The notes below the pieces were generated by a model. It had not been told where the DNA came from and did not search any database. It saw only the letters and a program-made list of their open reading frames with translations. The position numbers were made by a program, and so were the translations under genes. From contig NC_026505.1 in NCBI RefSeq assembly GCF_000182925.2, forward strand, positions 992,001-1,056,000: a DNA stretch of 64,000 nt. Direction: 5' to 3'. This document shows positions 13,801 through 25,370 of this stretch, piece by piece (position 1 is the stretch's first letter; each line of letters begins with the position of its first letter). This DNA comes from Neurospora crassa OR74A. Taxonomy: Eukaryota > Ascomycota > Sordariomycetes > Sordariales > Sordariaceae.

Positions 13801-15100
13801 GCTTTTTAAGAATAATAATTTTTATATCCTTAAACCGCTATAGGAAGTAGCCGAATTAGAGGTTAGTAGATATTAAATATACTATAGCCTACTAGAATAG
13901 CTACCTATATAGTTTTAAAAATCTATTTAAATACTAATCGACCCTAGGGACTTTATTAAATACTATTTAGGAAAATATATCCTAAACGTCCTTTTTATTA
14001 ATTAAATCGCTAATAATTATCGGATTAACACCCTTTAGTAGTTTAATTTAATCTAATAGATAATTTATTAGGACTTCTACCTTCGGGAAAAAGCAGTCGG
14101 TAAGGATTTTAATTTTATTACTATAGTTTCCGATTTCTATTACCCTTTTATAGGTTTAAAGGGCTAGTAATTTGGACGGATTTATTAGTCGGTAGCTTCG
14201 GGTCCGGGCCTATTATTCTAATAATTAAAATCGACTTAGGTTCTTCAAAACCTTAGTAATACTATTGTACTACGTAGTTTACTAAACCTTCGTAATAATC
14301 TTCTTCTTTTTTATTATAGCTTTAATAAATTCCTTCTAATTTAATATTATTTAATACCTAAACTACTCTTAATATATCCTCCGTACTTTTTTTATAGCCG
14401 TTTTATATTCTAATATTTACTAATTCGCTCTCCTCCCTCGACCTTTCTTCTAATATAGGACAAATTCCTTTATAATATTTATAAATTCTCTATCGAGCTT
14501 ACGAAAGGCGAATTTAAGGTCCTCTATTATATTAATCCTTTTTAGAATTAATATCTATTTCTCCGACGCCTCTTTTACCTTCTCCGTATTTATAAAATTC
14601 TAATTATATCCTCCTTCTTCTTTAACTTTTTTATTTTTTCTTTTTATTTAAATTTAAATTTTTTAAAAGTAATAGTCCGAATTGGTTTATTCGTACCGCT
14701 ACACTCCCTAATACTCGGCCTCGACCCCGGGTAATAGCTATATATAATTAAATATTCTATTCCTCTCTCTTCGTATTATATTCCCGAATTTAGTTAGCTT
14801 ACTACAGGGGGTAAATAAATTAAATTTCTAACATTATACCTATATAAGGAGGCGAATAACTTTTAAATTAATTCTATTTTTTAAATCCTAATTAGGATAA
14901 TAGAGGTTGAAATCCCTAATAGTAATTAGGTTTCTTACTAGAAGTCCGGCCTTAATAAATTCGAAGAGCGGTAACTTTTATTAATATTCCGGCGTTCCTT
15001 ATATAAGGATAGGAGAGTAAATAGAATAGACGGTTATTAAATCCCTTAAATTTTTAAATATAATTATAATTTAATCCTTTCCGGTTTAGAAGTTTAAATC
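10900..15100 (-). pseudogene. LINE-A ORF2 (endonuclease/reverse transcriptase), copy 2
   Basis: This is the enzyme that nicks target DNA and copies the element RNA at the nick. The RT is recognisable on the minus strand: a mutated GVPQGSPLSPILF box near 13335-13375, and the catalytic box reading G-F-V-N-N (13267-13285) where an active enzyme has FxDD. Upstream (13500-13700) is a mutated version of the conserved phrase for a DxxGAF(D/N)xV block. The endonuclease should lie around 14000-15100 and an RNase H-like segment may follow RT; I did not identify their catalytic residues. Stops at Gln positions are frequent throughout. Limits are approximate because no intact frame survives. Confidence 0.75.
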
Positions 15101-15399
15101 CTTCAAATTCTATTTCTTATTTATATATATTACTGTCCTTCCCTTCTTTAAATAATTAACCCCGAAATACCTTCCGCCTCTAAGACAATAAATATTTCTA
15201 TTTAGATTTCTACTTAGCTTTTAAATTGCTATAATATTATAAGTCTCCTTTTATTCGAATAGAAATTTTCTCCTCTTATATAACTTCCCTATATTTTAAT
15301 AAAATATTTTTAGTTAGACTATTAATTACCCTAGGATAGGGTTCCTTTTAATTTTTTAGTGGAGGATAAGGGTACTATTTCCCTAGGGGGGGTTATAAT

Positions 15400-17075
15400 T
15401 ATATAGGCGTTATTACTATTATGTGACCGACTTCCCCCTACACTTTACGAATATATATAATATTTATTTATTAGACTTTACGGGGTTATAGGCTTCGGTT
15501 GGTTGGACGGGCCGATTAACTTTCTTAGCCGTCCCCTCTTTATACCTCCTCTAATATATCTCTCTAGGGTAATAATAATATAGGAACTAGGAGGAGCGTT
15601 TAGTAAAACGCCCTCGTCTATAATCTCTATTATTAATTCTAATACTTTTCTAACTAAATTCTTATAGGGGGCGAATACTTATAGCCTTTTAGCGTACGTA
15701 ATAGACACCTTTATAATTACCTTCTAGAAAATAAAATATTCCTTATAATTATATATATAATACCCCTTCTTCCTATATGGTTTATAATAAATAAGTAATT
15801 TATTATTATTGGACGGACAATTTACTTCGCCGAAGCGGTCTCCTTCGTATTTAGCTTCGCTATAGCGGGTATAAATATTATTTTAACAACAAAATTTTGC
15901 TATATATCCGATTCCCTAATATTTAAAGTATTACTAAACATTATTCGAAGTTTAGAATAGTTCGTATAAATATACGTTACTATCTTAAAGAAAGAGGTTA
16001 TTTTAGAGGAAGTATATTGCTAATACGGTAGCGACTTCTATAAGGAGTAGGCTTCTATTTTCTCCGTCTCTTCTCTTCTATAGTTAAACTCTAATAATAA
16101 ATGCCTCCGGGTTCCTCTCCTTTACTATATTCGAAATAGCTTCTATTATAGTATAATTATTAATATTATTCTAAGGTACGCCCTGAATTAATATACCTAC
16201 GGTGCTTATAGTAATAAAAGCATTGGGGCTAAAAACTTCTTTAATTTACGTTTAGTTTCGCTAGTACTAAGTATATATAAATTCGTTGAATATAATTATA
16301 TAGTTTCTAATTATTAATATTCTAATAATTGTACGGACTATTAAATTAAGTTTCTTTTTGTTTAAGTAAATAGTTAGGGTCGTTTTCGTATCTTCGTTCG
16401 AATAGTTTATAAATTTAATAGTAATTGTCGCTCCCTTAATAGTAAATTGCTGCTCGAGGTTGGAGGGAATAAATTTCTTAATAGTAGTAGGTAGTTATTA
16501 GAGGGTAATACCAATCTTATTCGGATTAGCTTTTACTATAATATTAGTTTAATACTTCGGCACTTCTTGGACGCCTTTCTTAATTTCTTTTAAAATATCC
16601 TTCTTTAGGTCGTCGAAATCTTTCTTAGTAATAAACTAGTCGGTTCCAATTTTATTAGCCTTGGGTTGCGTAGATTTATTTTTTCTAATACGTACCTTCG
16701 CGAATTTGAAAAGTAATTTTCGAGCCTAATAATAATCTTCGGTTGAAACGGTATTGTAGTCCGTAGATTTATTTGCTCTAGTAATGAACTTCTTTAATAT
16801 TTTATTATCTTCTTCTATTTTATCCGAGGTCTTTATAGTAAGTACGGCTTCGGGATTGTTATATATTGAGATTTCCGCGAGCGGGTTGTGGATACTATTT
16901 TCGAATCTACGAACACCGCTATCGATAGCTATCAGCAACGATAATATAACGCTATTGCTACGCTCGTCGTAGGATATTGTGAGGGACGTAAACGACCCTC
17001 TTGAGTCGATTGCCGTTGTTAGTTTTCGTTTTGGAGTACTCTTCGACTAGAAATCGGCGTTTCCGGTTTTAAAGC
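15400..17075 (-). pseudogene. LINE-A ORF1 (gag-like nucleic-acid-binding protein), copy 2
   Basis: Read on the minus strand, the frame is open almost from the first base of the element. It includes AIDSG and LAEISIYNNPEA-type phrases (16726-16938), then KKDFDDLKKDILKEIKKG near 16600. The same protein can be read at 26270-27175 and, on the plus strand, at 54723-55350. A Gag-type CCHC knuckle lies near 15735-15790, with several ligands now Tyr, followed by a basic Lys/Arg-Gly-Arg motif near 15500. LINE ORF1 proteins coat the element RNA. No in-frame ATG is seen upstream of the conserved part, so the start codon is uncertain. Confidence 0.65.
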
Positions 17076-17081
17076 AGTTTA

Positions 17082-17616
17082 AAAATAATTAATAATAATA
17101 AGGATTATATTATAAATTTGATTAAATATAGGGTTAAATACTTTTAGTAATTCGGTAATAAAATCGTACAAAATATTTTACTAAGGGATAATAGGGATAG
17201 GTAGCGACCTTAATAGCCTATATAACTAGTAGTTATATAATTTAACCTTCTAGTACAGTAGATATTTATAGACGTATACTTTAACGTTGGTTGTAATAGT
17301 AAGTTAATAATAAAATTAATTAATATACTTCAATATCTTCCTTTAATTTAAATATCCGGCTATTACTATATTATAGTAAGTATAGAATAATTTAGCCCGT
17401 ATCTATTCCAGAATATAAATCCAATATTAATACTATAGAATTCTATTTTCCCCTATCTTCCAATTCTTTACCCGTCTCCTCCCTTCGCCATTCTTCTATA
17501 CTTCCTTAATAATAAAAAGATCCTCCTTCTATACCTCTAATAATTACTATTCTAATAGTAATAATTACTCTTTATCCTTCTATACCTTTATTACTACTAT
17601 ATACCTACTTATATTT
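17082..17616 (-). pseudogene. Gypsy integrase, N-terminal zinc domain and start of core
   Basis: The minus strand reads a decayed integrase. Around 17330-17350 there is an AGY-x-LK-x-IEVYIN segment matching the usual AGHPG.x.KT.E.I block. Then come Y-x2-L near 17310 and the phrase LRSLPIPIIP followed by DFITELLK near 17160-17215. It stops in the IIIxxF phrase at the insertion site of LINE-A. It is continuous upstream with RNase H at 21062 and downstream with 10130. Confidence 0.78.
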
Positions 17617-17632
17617 CCTATAATAATTATTA

Positions 17633-17755
17633 TTATTAGTCTTATACACGCTAACTATTTACATAGTTCGCCCTGTGGGCATACGGTGCTGCTTCGCTCG
17701 TAGTCGGTAGGAAAAACCGTACTATAATAGCCGGATAAAAACCCTCTGCTTCGCT
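17633..17755 (-). other. 3'-terminal module of LINE-B
   Basis: Plus-strand phrases are GTCTTATACACGCTAACTA, GCATACGGTGCTGCTTCGCTC, GTAGTCGGTAGGAAAAACCGT and GCCGGATAAAAACCC. All have close counterparts in the SINE at 24634-24745, and the last two in LINE-A. Confidence 0.75.
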
Positions 17756-17799
17756 ATTACTATAGCGCCGTATCGGCTCTGTACCGTCCCGTTTTCCTT

Positions 17800-20700
17800 C
17801 CTCTTAGTATAACCTTACTATTATAACCGAGGCTATAAACCTTTATTATATATATAGCCGACCCTACCCCAATTAATCGCCGCCCTCCTTCTATTTTTTC
17901 GCTATTACTTCCTTATAATCGGTAGCCTTTTATTTTATTTTTCCTTAATTACATTATTCCGGGTCACCTAATTTATCTATAAAGGAAACTTCGACCCGGT
18001 TCCTTTTTTCCTTCCCTCTTTCCTTCCTTATACTATACTACCGTTTTTACTATATTATATCCGTATTCTAACTGAGACCGCCGCCGTCCTATATCCGTAT
18101 TTAACCCGAATTAGTATTACTACTACTATATTATATTATATAAAAAACCTCCCGGTATTATAAAGAAAATATCCGTTTTTAAGGTATTAAAGGTTATAAC
18201 CCCCCCTAATAAATTAGAGGGCGAAGTTATAATAGAGGTTATAGTATTTAGTATTAGCCTTACTAATTTACTTTATAATAATATTCTAATTAAATTTATT
18301 ATTTTTAAAAAAGTTAAAAAATATTTATCGAAGGAAATATAGGAGAAGAAGGGCGCCGTTATAGGATACTTCTAACCTCCTAAATTTTATAAATAGTATA
18401 ATTCTTATACTTATAATTTATAATGTATTTTTCCTATAATTTATAATAACTTAGCCGGCTTCTAATTCGCCTTCGATTAAGCTTAGTACTTCTAAAATCC
18501 TTGTAAATTTCCGTTTTATTTCTATAGCGTTCCTATATTTAATTTTTAAAGTAATTCGCCCTAATACCCTTTATTATATATATTAATTATAAAAGAGGAT
18601 TAAGGAGTATTTAAATATTAAATTCATTCCCCTAGTACGTATTTTTATTAAATTTACTATAGTATTGTATAATTATAATATAATTTAGAGTAATTTTAAG
18701 GTTTTTATTAGTAGGGTATAGGTTATAGTTACTATATAAGTTGCGGCGGACTATATCGGCGCTAATTTTTCGTTTATTAGCGATTATCCAACTTCGGATT
18801 CCATTATAGTAATTAAATTTCCGTTAAAGAAGAGGAAGTTTACTTATATTCCTATTAATATTTCTACGGATTTTACTCTATTCTATAACAATATTACTAT
18901 AATTCGTTTTTATATTATAAAGGTTGAGGAAATTATTTATATTCTTTCTAATAAGGTTAATTGAGCTATTATTAATATTAAACGTATCGGTAAGGGTATA
19001 ATAGCGATCCGCGCTAAGTAGAATAGTTTTAGTAGTTACCTTTCTACTATAAATATTCTATAATATTTCTATATTAGCTTTATTATTAATTCTCTTTATA
19101 TAGTTTTCTAATATTAAATAAACCGTCTATAATATTTATAATTATATTTTATATATAAATTTAATTGACGATGCTACTTCTATTTAGCTCCGTTATAGTA
19201 TAAAAACAGTATTTAGTAATATCCTTCTTAAGGCCAACAAAGAGAATTCTAATATAGAAAATAAATTTTTTAGTAAGGAGGGTAAAGTTAGCAATAATAT
19301 TAATATAGTATCGGTCGCCGGTAATATAGAGTAATTAGTACCCTATTATCCTTCCAGTCTAAATATAATTTAATTTTCCTTTAGGGTTATTATTTATATA
19401 TCTAATATATATTTAGTCGGCTTCCTATTAGTTCTGATACAATTCCGTTCTAATTAGGTAGCTTTTAATTTTAGTTAAATCTTTTATATATATAATTAAA
19501 CTACTCTAATTTATACCTCTTAACGCTTCTTCTATTTCCTTTACTTTTTCAATTTTAGTTACTAATTTGTATTCTTATAGCCTCCCTAGTTGTAAGGCTT
19601 ATTATAGAATCTATTTAATATTTATTTCGAATTCGTTATAGAGTTCCTCCTTATTTATTAGTTATATAGAAGCGTTTTCGCCCTATAATCAAATTTACTC
19701 TATTTTCCAATATTCTAGTATAAAATATTCGAACATTTCCTTCCTTATACTATACCGGTAGTATAGTATCGTTACTTCTAATACTTTCCTTTCGAATAGA
19801 AATACCTCTAGGCCTATCTTTCCGGTTTTTACTTATATTAGTAGGGAGTTATAGCCTTCAATAAATAATATAGTATAGGATTTTCGTTTATACTAAACTA
19901 TATATAATATTATAGTATAATTCTATTAAATTATACGTACGCTTTTATAATATTTAAACGTTTACTCTTCTTTATTATTTTAGCGACTTTTATATACTCT
20001 TTCGCTACCTATTCTCTTTTCGTTGCTTCTTTTAATTATTTCTCTCTCTCCCCCAATATAAATTCTTTCACCTCCCCTTATAGTACTAGTATATTTTTAA
20101 TTAGGGCCTATTGTATAGCCTATTCGGCCTTTATTTTATTATTAATTAGTATTAAGTATAATAATTATTATATTCTTTAATTCCGGATTTTAACTGCTAC
20201 CTATATTAATATACCCCGTACGAAGGCTGCTATTAGAGAATACGCTAAACGTTCTTCAAATACCCGGATTCTCTTATTAAAATAAAAATTAAGGGGGGGG
20301 GTAAAAAATTTCTATTTCGAAGTTAAAGGTTAATACTACCTTATATATACTAGATACTACTTATAAATAATTATTTTAAATTACAGCTAAATTGTATATT
20401 AATCCGTATAATTCTCCTATTAGTTCTATTAGAATATAGTAGGTTAATATACTATAAGTTACTATTATTCGAATTATTTTAGTATAGATTTTTTGTACGT
20501 ATATAAAGTTATATCCCTACGTCTTTACTATAATTCGTATTAAAGCGAATATTTATATTAATATTTTCTTCTTTACTACTTAGAGGTGTACTTTGTAAAT
20601 AAATTTACAATCGAACTATATGCTTAGGAACCTTACTAACTCTATAAGTACTAATTAATAGCCTCTTAGGTCTATTGTCTCCTACCTTAGTTAACGCGTC

Positions 20701-21048
20701 TACATAAAATAGATAAGTTCCGATTTTATTGCTTTAAATTTTATTTTTCTTTCTATTGCCTATTTGTAGTAGATCTTCTACGTAGCTACGAACTTCTCGT
20801 AATTTTCCTATATCGATCTTAAGAAGGCGAGGATGTTAGTATTATTAGTAAATCCTACCGTTATAGTGCCCTTGAGCCTTTTCAACGCTTGGTACAATAT
20901 AGCGATAAAGAGGAGGAATAAAATTAGGGAGAGGGGGGATCCCTACGGCACCCCCGCGGCTATACAAAACTCCCTTAATATCGCCCCGTCGAAGTAGAGG
21001 CTACCTATTCTATCCGACAAGAAGCTTGCAACCCAGCGTAAGAGCCAC
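17800..21048 (-). pseudogene. LINE-B ORF2 fragment (reverse transcriptase onward)
   Basis: The minus strand starts with WxxSFLSDR and continues to a nearly intact box GVP-x-GSPLSLILFLLF (about 20920-20965). About 70 bp further on is the catalytic box reading GFTNNTNILAF (20840-20875), where the family has GFADDTNILAF; both catalytic Asp codons are Asn. The N-terminal half of ORF2 and all of ORF1 are missing because of 5' truncation. Downstream of RT (17800-20200) the frame is badly broken. The region around 20820-21050 is less mutated than the rest. Confidence 0.8.
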
Positions 21049-21061
21049 ATCCTATAATAAT

Positions 21062-23520
21062 ATCTTTATCCTCCCTCCCTAATTTGATAGTAGCCTCGCC
21101 TATAAATTTTACCTTCTTCCTTATTAATTTATCCTTTCTATTATTGCCCTCAATTTCCTTTTACTTCTTTTCCTCTTTATTTAATTTACCCTCCTCCTAC
21201 AAATTCTACCTTTCTTCCTACAATTCAACCCCTTCGTCCTTTAATATTTAATTTTCTTCTATTTCATTTATATCCTATTACTATTCCTTCTCCTCTACTA
21301 CTATCCTCTAAATTTCTTTTCTGATTAAAATAACCTATTTTACTAATACTCTTAATACTCAATTTTCCTTTATCGCCCGGCCCTTCTCCTTATTCCCTTT
21401 AATAACTTTTATTAATAAGTAATTACCCCCTATCTCTAATTCTCCCCTTCGTAATTATAATTTCCTTAATAGCTTATCCGCTAAATTTAATTTTCTTAAA
21501 TAATATTTAATCCCGAAGTTATATACTATTAATTCTAATGCCTACTAATTTTACTTCGTATTAACCCACTCCTTATTTTAATAATCCTATAGGTTTAAAT
21601 AATTTGTAATTATTAGGAACGGTTTATTTATATATAATAGGTATTACTTTTATACCTTCAACGCTCCTACGATTATTAATAATTCTCTATCCCTAACCCT
21701 ATACTTTATTTCCTCTAGCGATTTCTTTTTCAAAAAGAAAATTACCGGGTACTACCTATTATTATATAATTATATAAAAACTACCCCAATTACAAAGTCT
21801 AATATATTTATCTTTATTTAAATTTATAATATTAGATTGAAGTAGTATAATATAGGAGCTTCCTAAAATAGTTTTTTAGATTTCGTAAACGTTTTTTCCG
21901 CTTCCTTTATAAGTTCGAACGGCCTCTATTTATCCCCCTTTAGTAATTCTGTTAAAGGTATAATTATTTTAGAGTATAATATTATAAAGCGCTAATAGAA
22001 TTCTATAAACCTTAAGAAAATTTAAATATTATAAACGCTCGCCGGAGCCTCCTATTCCACAATTACTATAACCCTCTCTAAATCTATTAATATACCTTCC
22101 GGAGAAATAATATATCCTAAGAATAATACCCGCTTTATATAAAATTTATATTTACTTAGGTTTATATAGAGGTCACAATTTTATAATTATTAAAGGACTT
22201 CTTTAACGTAATTAAGATATCTTACTGTAAATTAGGATATTATTAAAGTAAATAATATATATTATATTTATTAATTCTATTAATATATTATTAATATATA
22301 CTTGAAATATCGCTAGTATATTTACTAACCCTATTAATATGATTAAGAAATTTATAGTACCTATACTTTGTATAAAATGCCGTTTTTTCCTTATTTCCCT
22401 TTTGAATCTGAATTCTATAATATATATTCTTCAAATCTAATTTTATGAAGATTTTAATTAACGATAATTAATTTAGAATCTCTTAAATAAAGGGTAACGC
22501 CATCCGATTCTTCTTTATAACTTTATTTAATACTCTAAAATCGATATAGAGCCTTAACTTTTTACCCTTTTTTAAAATGAAAATAATAGGAACGCCTGCT
22601 AAATTAATAAAAGGACGAATCTATCCCTTCTAGAGTACCTCCGCCAATTACTTATATAAAACTTCTAACTCTTTAATATTTAATATATAAATTAATCTTG
22701 AAAGCGCTAATTCTCCTTCAATTAAATTAATATAATACTCTAACCGGTTATATTAGGGTAGGGGTAGAACCGAAGCTTCGAATACTAATTGGAACTCTTT
22801 ATACTCCGGCGGAATAATTGGTTTAAAGATAATAGGCTCGCCTTCTATTTCCTCTAATAATTCTAAGAGTTATAATAGCGTTAACTCTATAGGAGGTACT
22901 AAAGTAGGGTAAACGCTGTTAAATACTATTCGAAAAACCTTTACTGGGGGGTAAGGACCGGAGGTATTTCGGCTAATTTTAATATAATAAGTAGGGTTAC
23001 GAACTTTAATATTAAAGAAGAAGGGATTTTGAATAGGATATTCGTATATATAGGAGGGTAAAAACCCTCTTTTACTTTTATTATTTCTTAAAAGTCTAAT
23101 AATAAAATTAAGTCTTACTATAACTTTATTAGGACGGTTGCAACGTTATATACCTCCTTCGCTAATATTATACTTAATATAAAATTACTAGCCTCAATAT
23201 AAAATTAAAATAATTATCGCCGTTAATTAATATTAGGGTTCTATTCATAAAGTTAAGGGTAACCAAGGATAATTTCTACGGTTAGGAATTTAATTATAAT
23301 AAAAATAATTCGCTTTATCTACTTAATACTATAGGAATTACATTTTTTAATAAAATAGATAGTCGTACTATATATAGGAATAGGCCGAAGGGAGAAGTTA
23401 ATAAGATAATAAGGTATTAAATTAATTTTTATATTTAATAGAAATAAATACCTACTAATTAAATTTAATTCCGCACCCGAATTTATTAACCCTCGTATAC
23501 TCTACTAATCTCTATAAATC
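21062..23520 (-). pseudogene. Gypsy pol: protease, reverse transcriptase, RNase H
   Basis: On the minus strand the protease active-site phrase x-SGAELNLIS is at about 23465-23490 (normally DSGAE). RT follows, with the catalytic box YFNNILIYS at 22224-22250, where the active form is YLDD, and the phrase FLGYIISPEGI with DLERV near 22090-22130. RNase H follows at about 21500-21800 with DFVIGVVxxQ, PVIFFLKK, RDRELLIIV and YLLYINKPFLIIT-type phrases. The frame continues into the integrase at 17616 after removal of LINE-B and one 11-bp duplication. Former Gln codons are stops. Confidence 0.88.
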
Positions 23521-23529
23521 CTTATTAAT

Positions 23530-24610
23530 AACCTCGTCTTTAAATATAACTATCATCTACCTATATTATCCTAAATAATTATAATTACTATTCTAACTAT
23601 AATTAATTTAATATTCGCTCTATATAAGGAGGTATTTATAGGGATAGGGCAATTTTATATTAAATAGCCAACCTAATTATAATTGTAATAAGTTTAATTC
23701 GAGTACGCTACTATAAAATAGCCTATTATACTATATTTATAATAAATATTCGATAATTTCGATTAAGTACACCGGCTATATATATAGTTTTTCTAGTAAT
23801 AAAGGGAATAAATAAGATTAGAATTTATTTAAAAAGTAGTAGGGGGGCGATAGGGAAAATCGGGGGGGTTAGTACTATAGGACAATTAAAAAGGGATATT
23901 CGAAAAGGAAGTAAGAGGGTGTAAAAATAGAGAAGACGATGGAATATACCCTAAAAAGGTTTAATTTTAGTAATATAATATAAATAATTTAATATTCTCC
24001 AAGCCTTCTAACTATTCCGTATATACTACTACTTTATTTATTATATTAATACTAATTATCGAGAGGATAATTTATTTAAAAAGGGGGTATAACTGGTTGG
24101 CTTAAGCAATAACCTAAGTATATTCCGGTTAATTATATAATAAATTAAATTCTTTAATATAATAGCAATTATAAAGGTTATAAACGGTTTCCGAGGCGCC
24201 TTACTACATACATTCGAACTTATTGAGAGCGGATTGTTCAATAGCCTAAATATTACTATTATACTCAACCTCCAAGAAAGTACAGAGGTCGCTCTATATA
24301 AGCATATTATAAATAGTATTATACCTAAATTTATTATAGAGAACTAATATATATTTAATTTAAACGTTCTTAAAATTACCCTTAATATAATTAATAGCGA
24401 ACGAGAGGGAAGTACGGAAGTACTCCTGAAAATACGTTTTAATATTATAAAAGTAATTCTATAATTATAAGAAACTTTCGCTAGTAAATTGAATAATATT
24501 ATATTTAAAATAGTATTTAATATAGGTAGGTATAGCTACGGTTAGTAAAAGAATAATTATAGTAACGGCCGCTAATAAAAGGGTAGTAAGGGGAGGTATA
24601 GTAAAAATAT
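23530..24610 (-). pseudogene. Gypsy gag, C-terminal part with zinc knuckle
   Basis: The minus strand reads a capsid-like stretch with FQEYFRTSLSFAINYIKGNF and LNKFECMQ-type phrases (about 24180-24440). A CCHC knuckle follows at 23648-23690, reading Y-YN-Y-N-stop-VG-Y-LI-stop-N-C where C-x2-C-x4-H-x4-C is expected. Gag packages the element RNA. Its N-terminal part lies at 25471-25924, beyond the SINE. Confidence 0.75.
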
Positions 24611-24623
24611 AAATCTAATTATA
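24611..24623. repeat. target-site duplication of the SINE (left copy)
   Basis: AAATCTAATTATA at 24611-24623 recurs exactly at 25458-25470 on the other side of the SINE. Thirteen bp is within the normal range for LINE-driven insertion. Confidence 0.85.
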
Positions 24624-24630
24624 TATATAT

Positions 24631-24747
24631 ATTGTCTTATCACGCTAACTAGTTATACTAGTCTACCCAAGGGGTATGCGGTACTGCTTCGTTCGTAGTC
24701 TAAGGGAAAAACCGTGTTGTTGAAATCCGGATGAAAACCCTCAGCGT
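24631..24747 (-). other. LINE-like 3' module of the SINE
   Basis: Plus-strand phrases GTCTTATCACGCTAACTA, GGTATGCGGTACTGCTTCG, GTAGTCTAAGGGAAAAACCGT and CCGGATGAAAACCC follow the same order and spacing as at 17638-17750 in LINE-B. A palindrome AACTAGTTATACTAGT lies at 24646-24661. Confidence 0.8.
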
Positions 24748-24757
24748 CTCCATATCC

Positions 24758-24782
24758 AACCCTAACCCTAACCCGAACCCTT
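24758..24782 (-). repeat. telomere-like repeats inside the SINE
   Basis: The plus strand reads AACCCTAACCCTAACCC then GAACCC, so the minus strand carries about three TTAGGG-type units, the canonical telomere repeat of filamentous fungi. They lie in the body, just inside the 3' module. Confidence 0.7.
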
Positions 24783-25331
24783 CGTCCTACCTCACCGTAG
24801 GGGGCCCGGGGAGCCGTGGTTGCTTCTTTCGTCTTATCTTCTCTCGGTACGTTATCTCTTTAGTCCCGGTAGACTTTTCGTTGCTTCTAATTGGTTCTTT
24901 TAGACCCCACTCCCTACCCAACGCTTCGGTAGCATTTCTTTCGTTCCGGAAGCGGGTATTCTTCTTTCATCCTATCTTTAGGGTAGGGGTAGGGAAGTAG
25001 GGTCTTACTTTCTTAATCGGAATCTTCGTCTTTTAATTGGCCGGGATTTTTTTGGTGAGATGACGTTGATTGGTCCAATATCGTAGGACCGGACGGGTTC
25101 CATCCGAGCGGAACCGTAGCTCTGGAATAGATTTCGGAGGTAGGGTTCCAATTCCTAAACCCTATTAGCGGAGCGGGGAGGCCGGCGCGTCTTCGATTGG
25201 AATGAGATTTTTAGCACGTGCCCAGTCACGTGCACCCAGGGTTTTAGACCAGGGTGGGCCCCCACATTTAATTTCGCTATAAATACTCTTCTTCTTCTAA
25301 GAGCGCTTAGTGGAGCGACAGCGGGGAAGAT

Positions 25332-25367
25332 CTTTCATCCGATCCGGCCGCAAAAACCGGATGAAAG
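25332..25367. repeat. inverted repeat CTTTCATCCG / CGGATGAAAG
   Basis: A perfect 10-bp inverted repeat (25332-25341 and 25358-25367) has a 16-base loop, directly downstream of the tRNA-like head. The loop on the minus strand contains TTTTT (25352-25356), a possible Pol III stop signal. Confidence 0.75.
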
Positions 25368-25370
25368 AGG

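Larger units (their letters stand above)
10151..17081 (-). mobile_element. LINE-A copy 2, full length
   Basis: This 6.9-kb non-LTR retrotransposon lies inside the Gypsy integrase. The phrase AAAATAATTAATAATAATAA is present on both sides (10131-10150 and 17082-17101). This is a target duplication whose exact limits are blurred by a TAA microsatellite at the element's 3' tail. The 5' end on the minus strand is AAACTGCTTTAAAACCGG. Order on the minus strand is ORF1 with a CCHC knuckle, then an ORF2 region with RT, then the conserved 3' module. It is the only LINE-A copy in the window that is contiguous from end to end, and it defines the family length. It is heavily mutated, but about 110 bp at the 5' end look spared. 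Confidence 0.9.
17628..21050 (-). mobile_element. LINE-B, 5'-truncated copy
   Basis: This second non-LTR family is inserted in the Gypsy between RNase H and integrase. TSD CCTATAATAAT is seen at 17617-17627 and 21051-21061. The element begins (minus strand) inside the RT, at a phrase equivalent to WVASFLSDR, so it is 5'-truncated as LINEs often are. It ends in ATAAGAC plus a TAATAATAA-type tail. It is only distantly similar to LINE-A in the coding part, but its 3' module is clearly related. Length is 3.4 kb. Confidence 0.88.

Noticed and set aside
16174-17079. Independent 0.9-kb repeat element
   Set aside because: At first it seemed a separate repeat (also at 26270-27175 and 54723-55350), but copy 2 is contiguous and the target duplication lies outside it, so it is the LINE-A 5' region.
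24731-25000. 89-residue plus-strand open frame in the SINE
   Set aside because: Antisense to the SINE, includes the telomere-like repeats and the LINE-type 3' module; open only because the element is not RIP-mutated.
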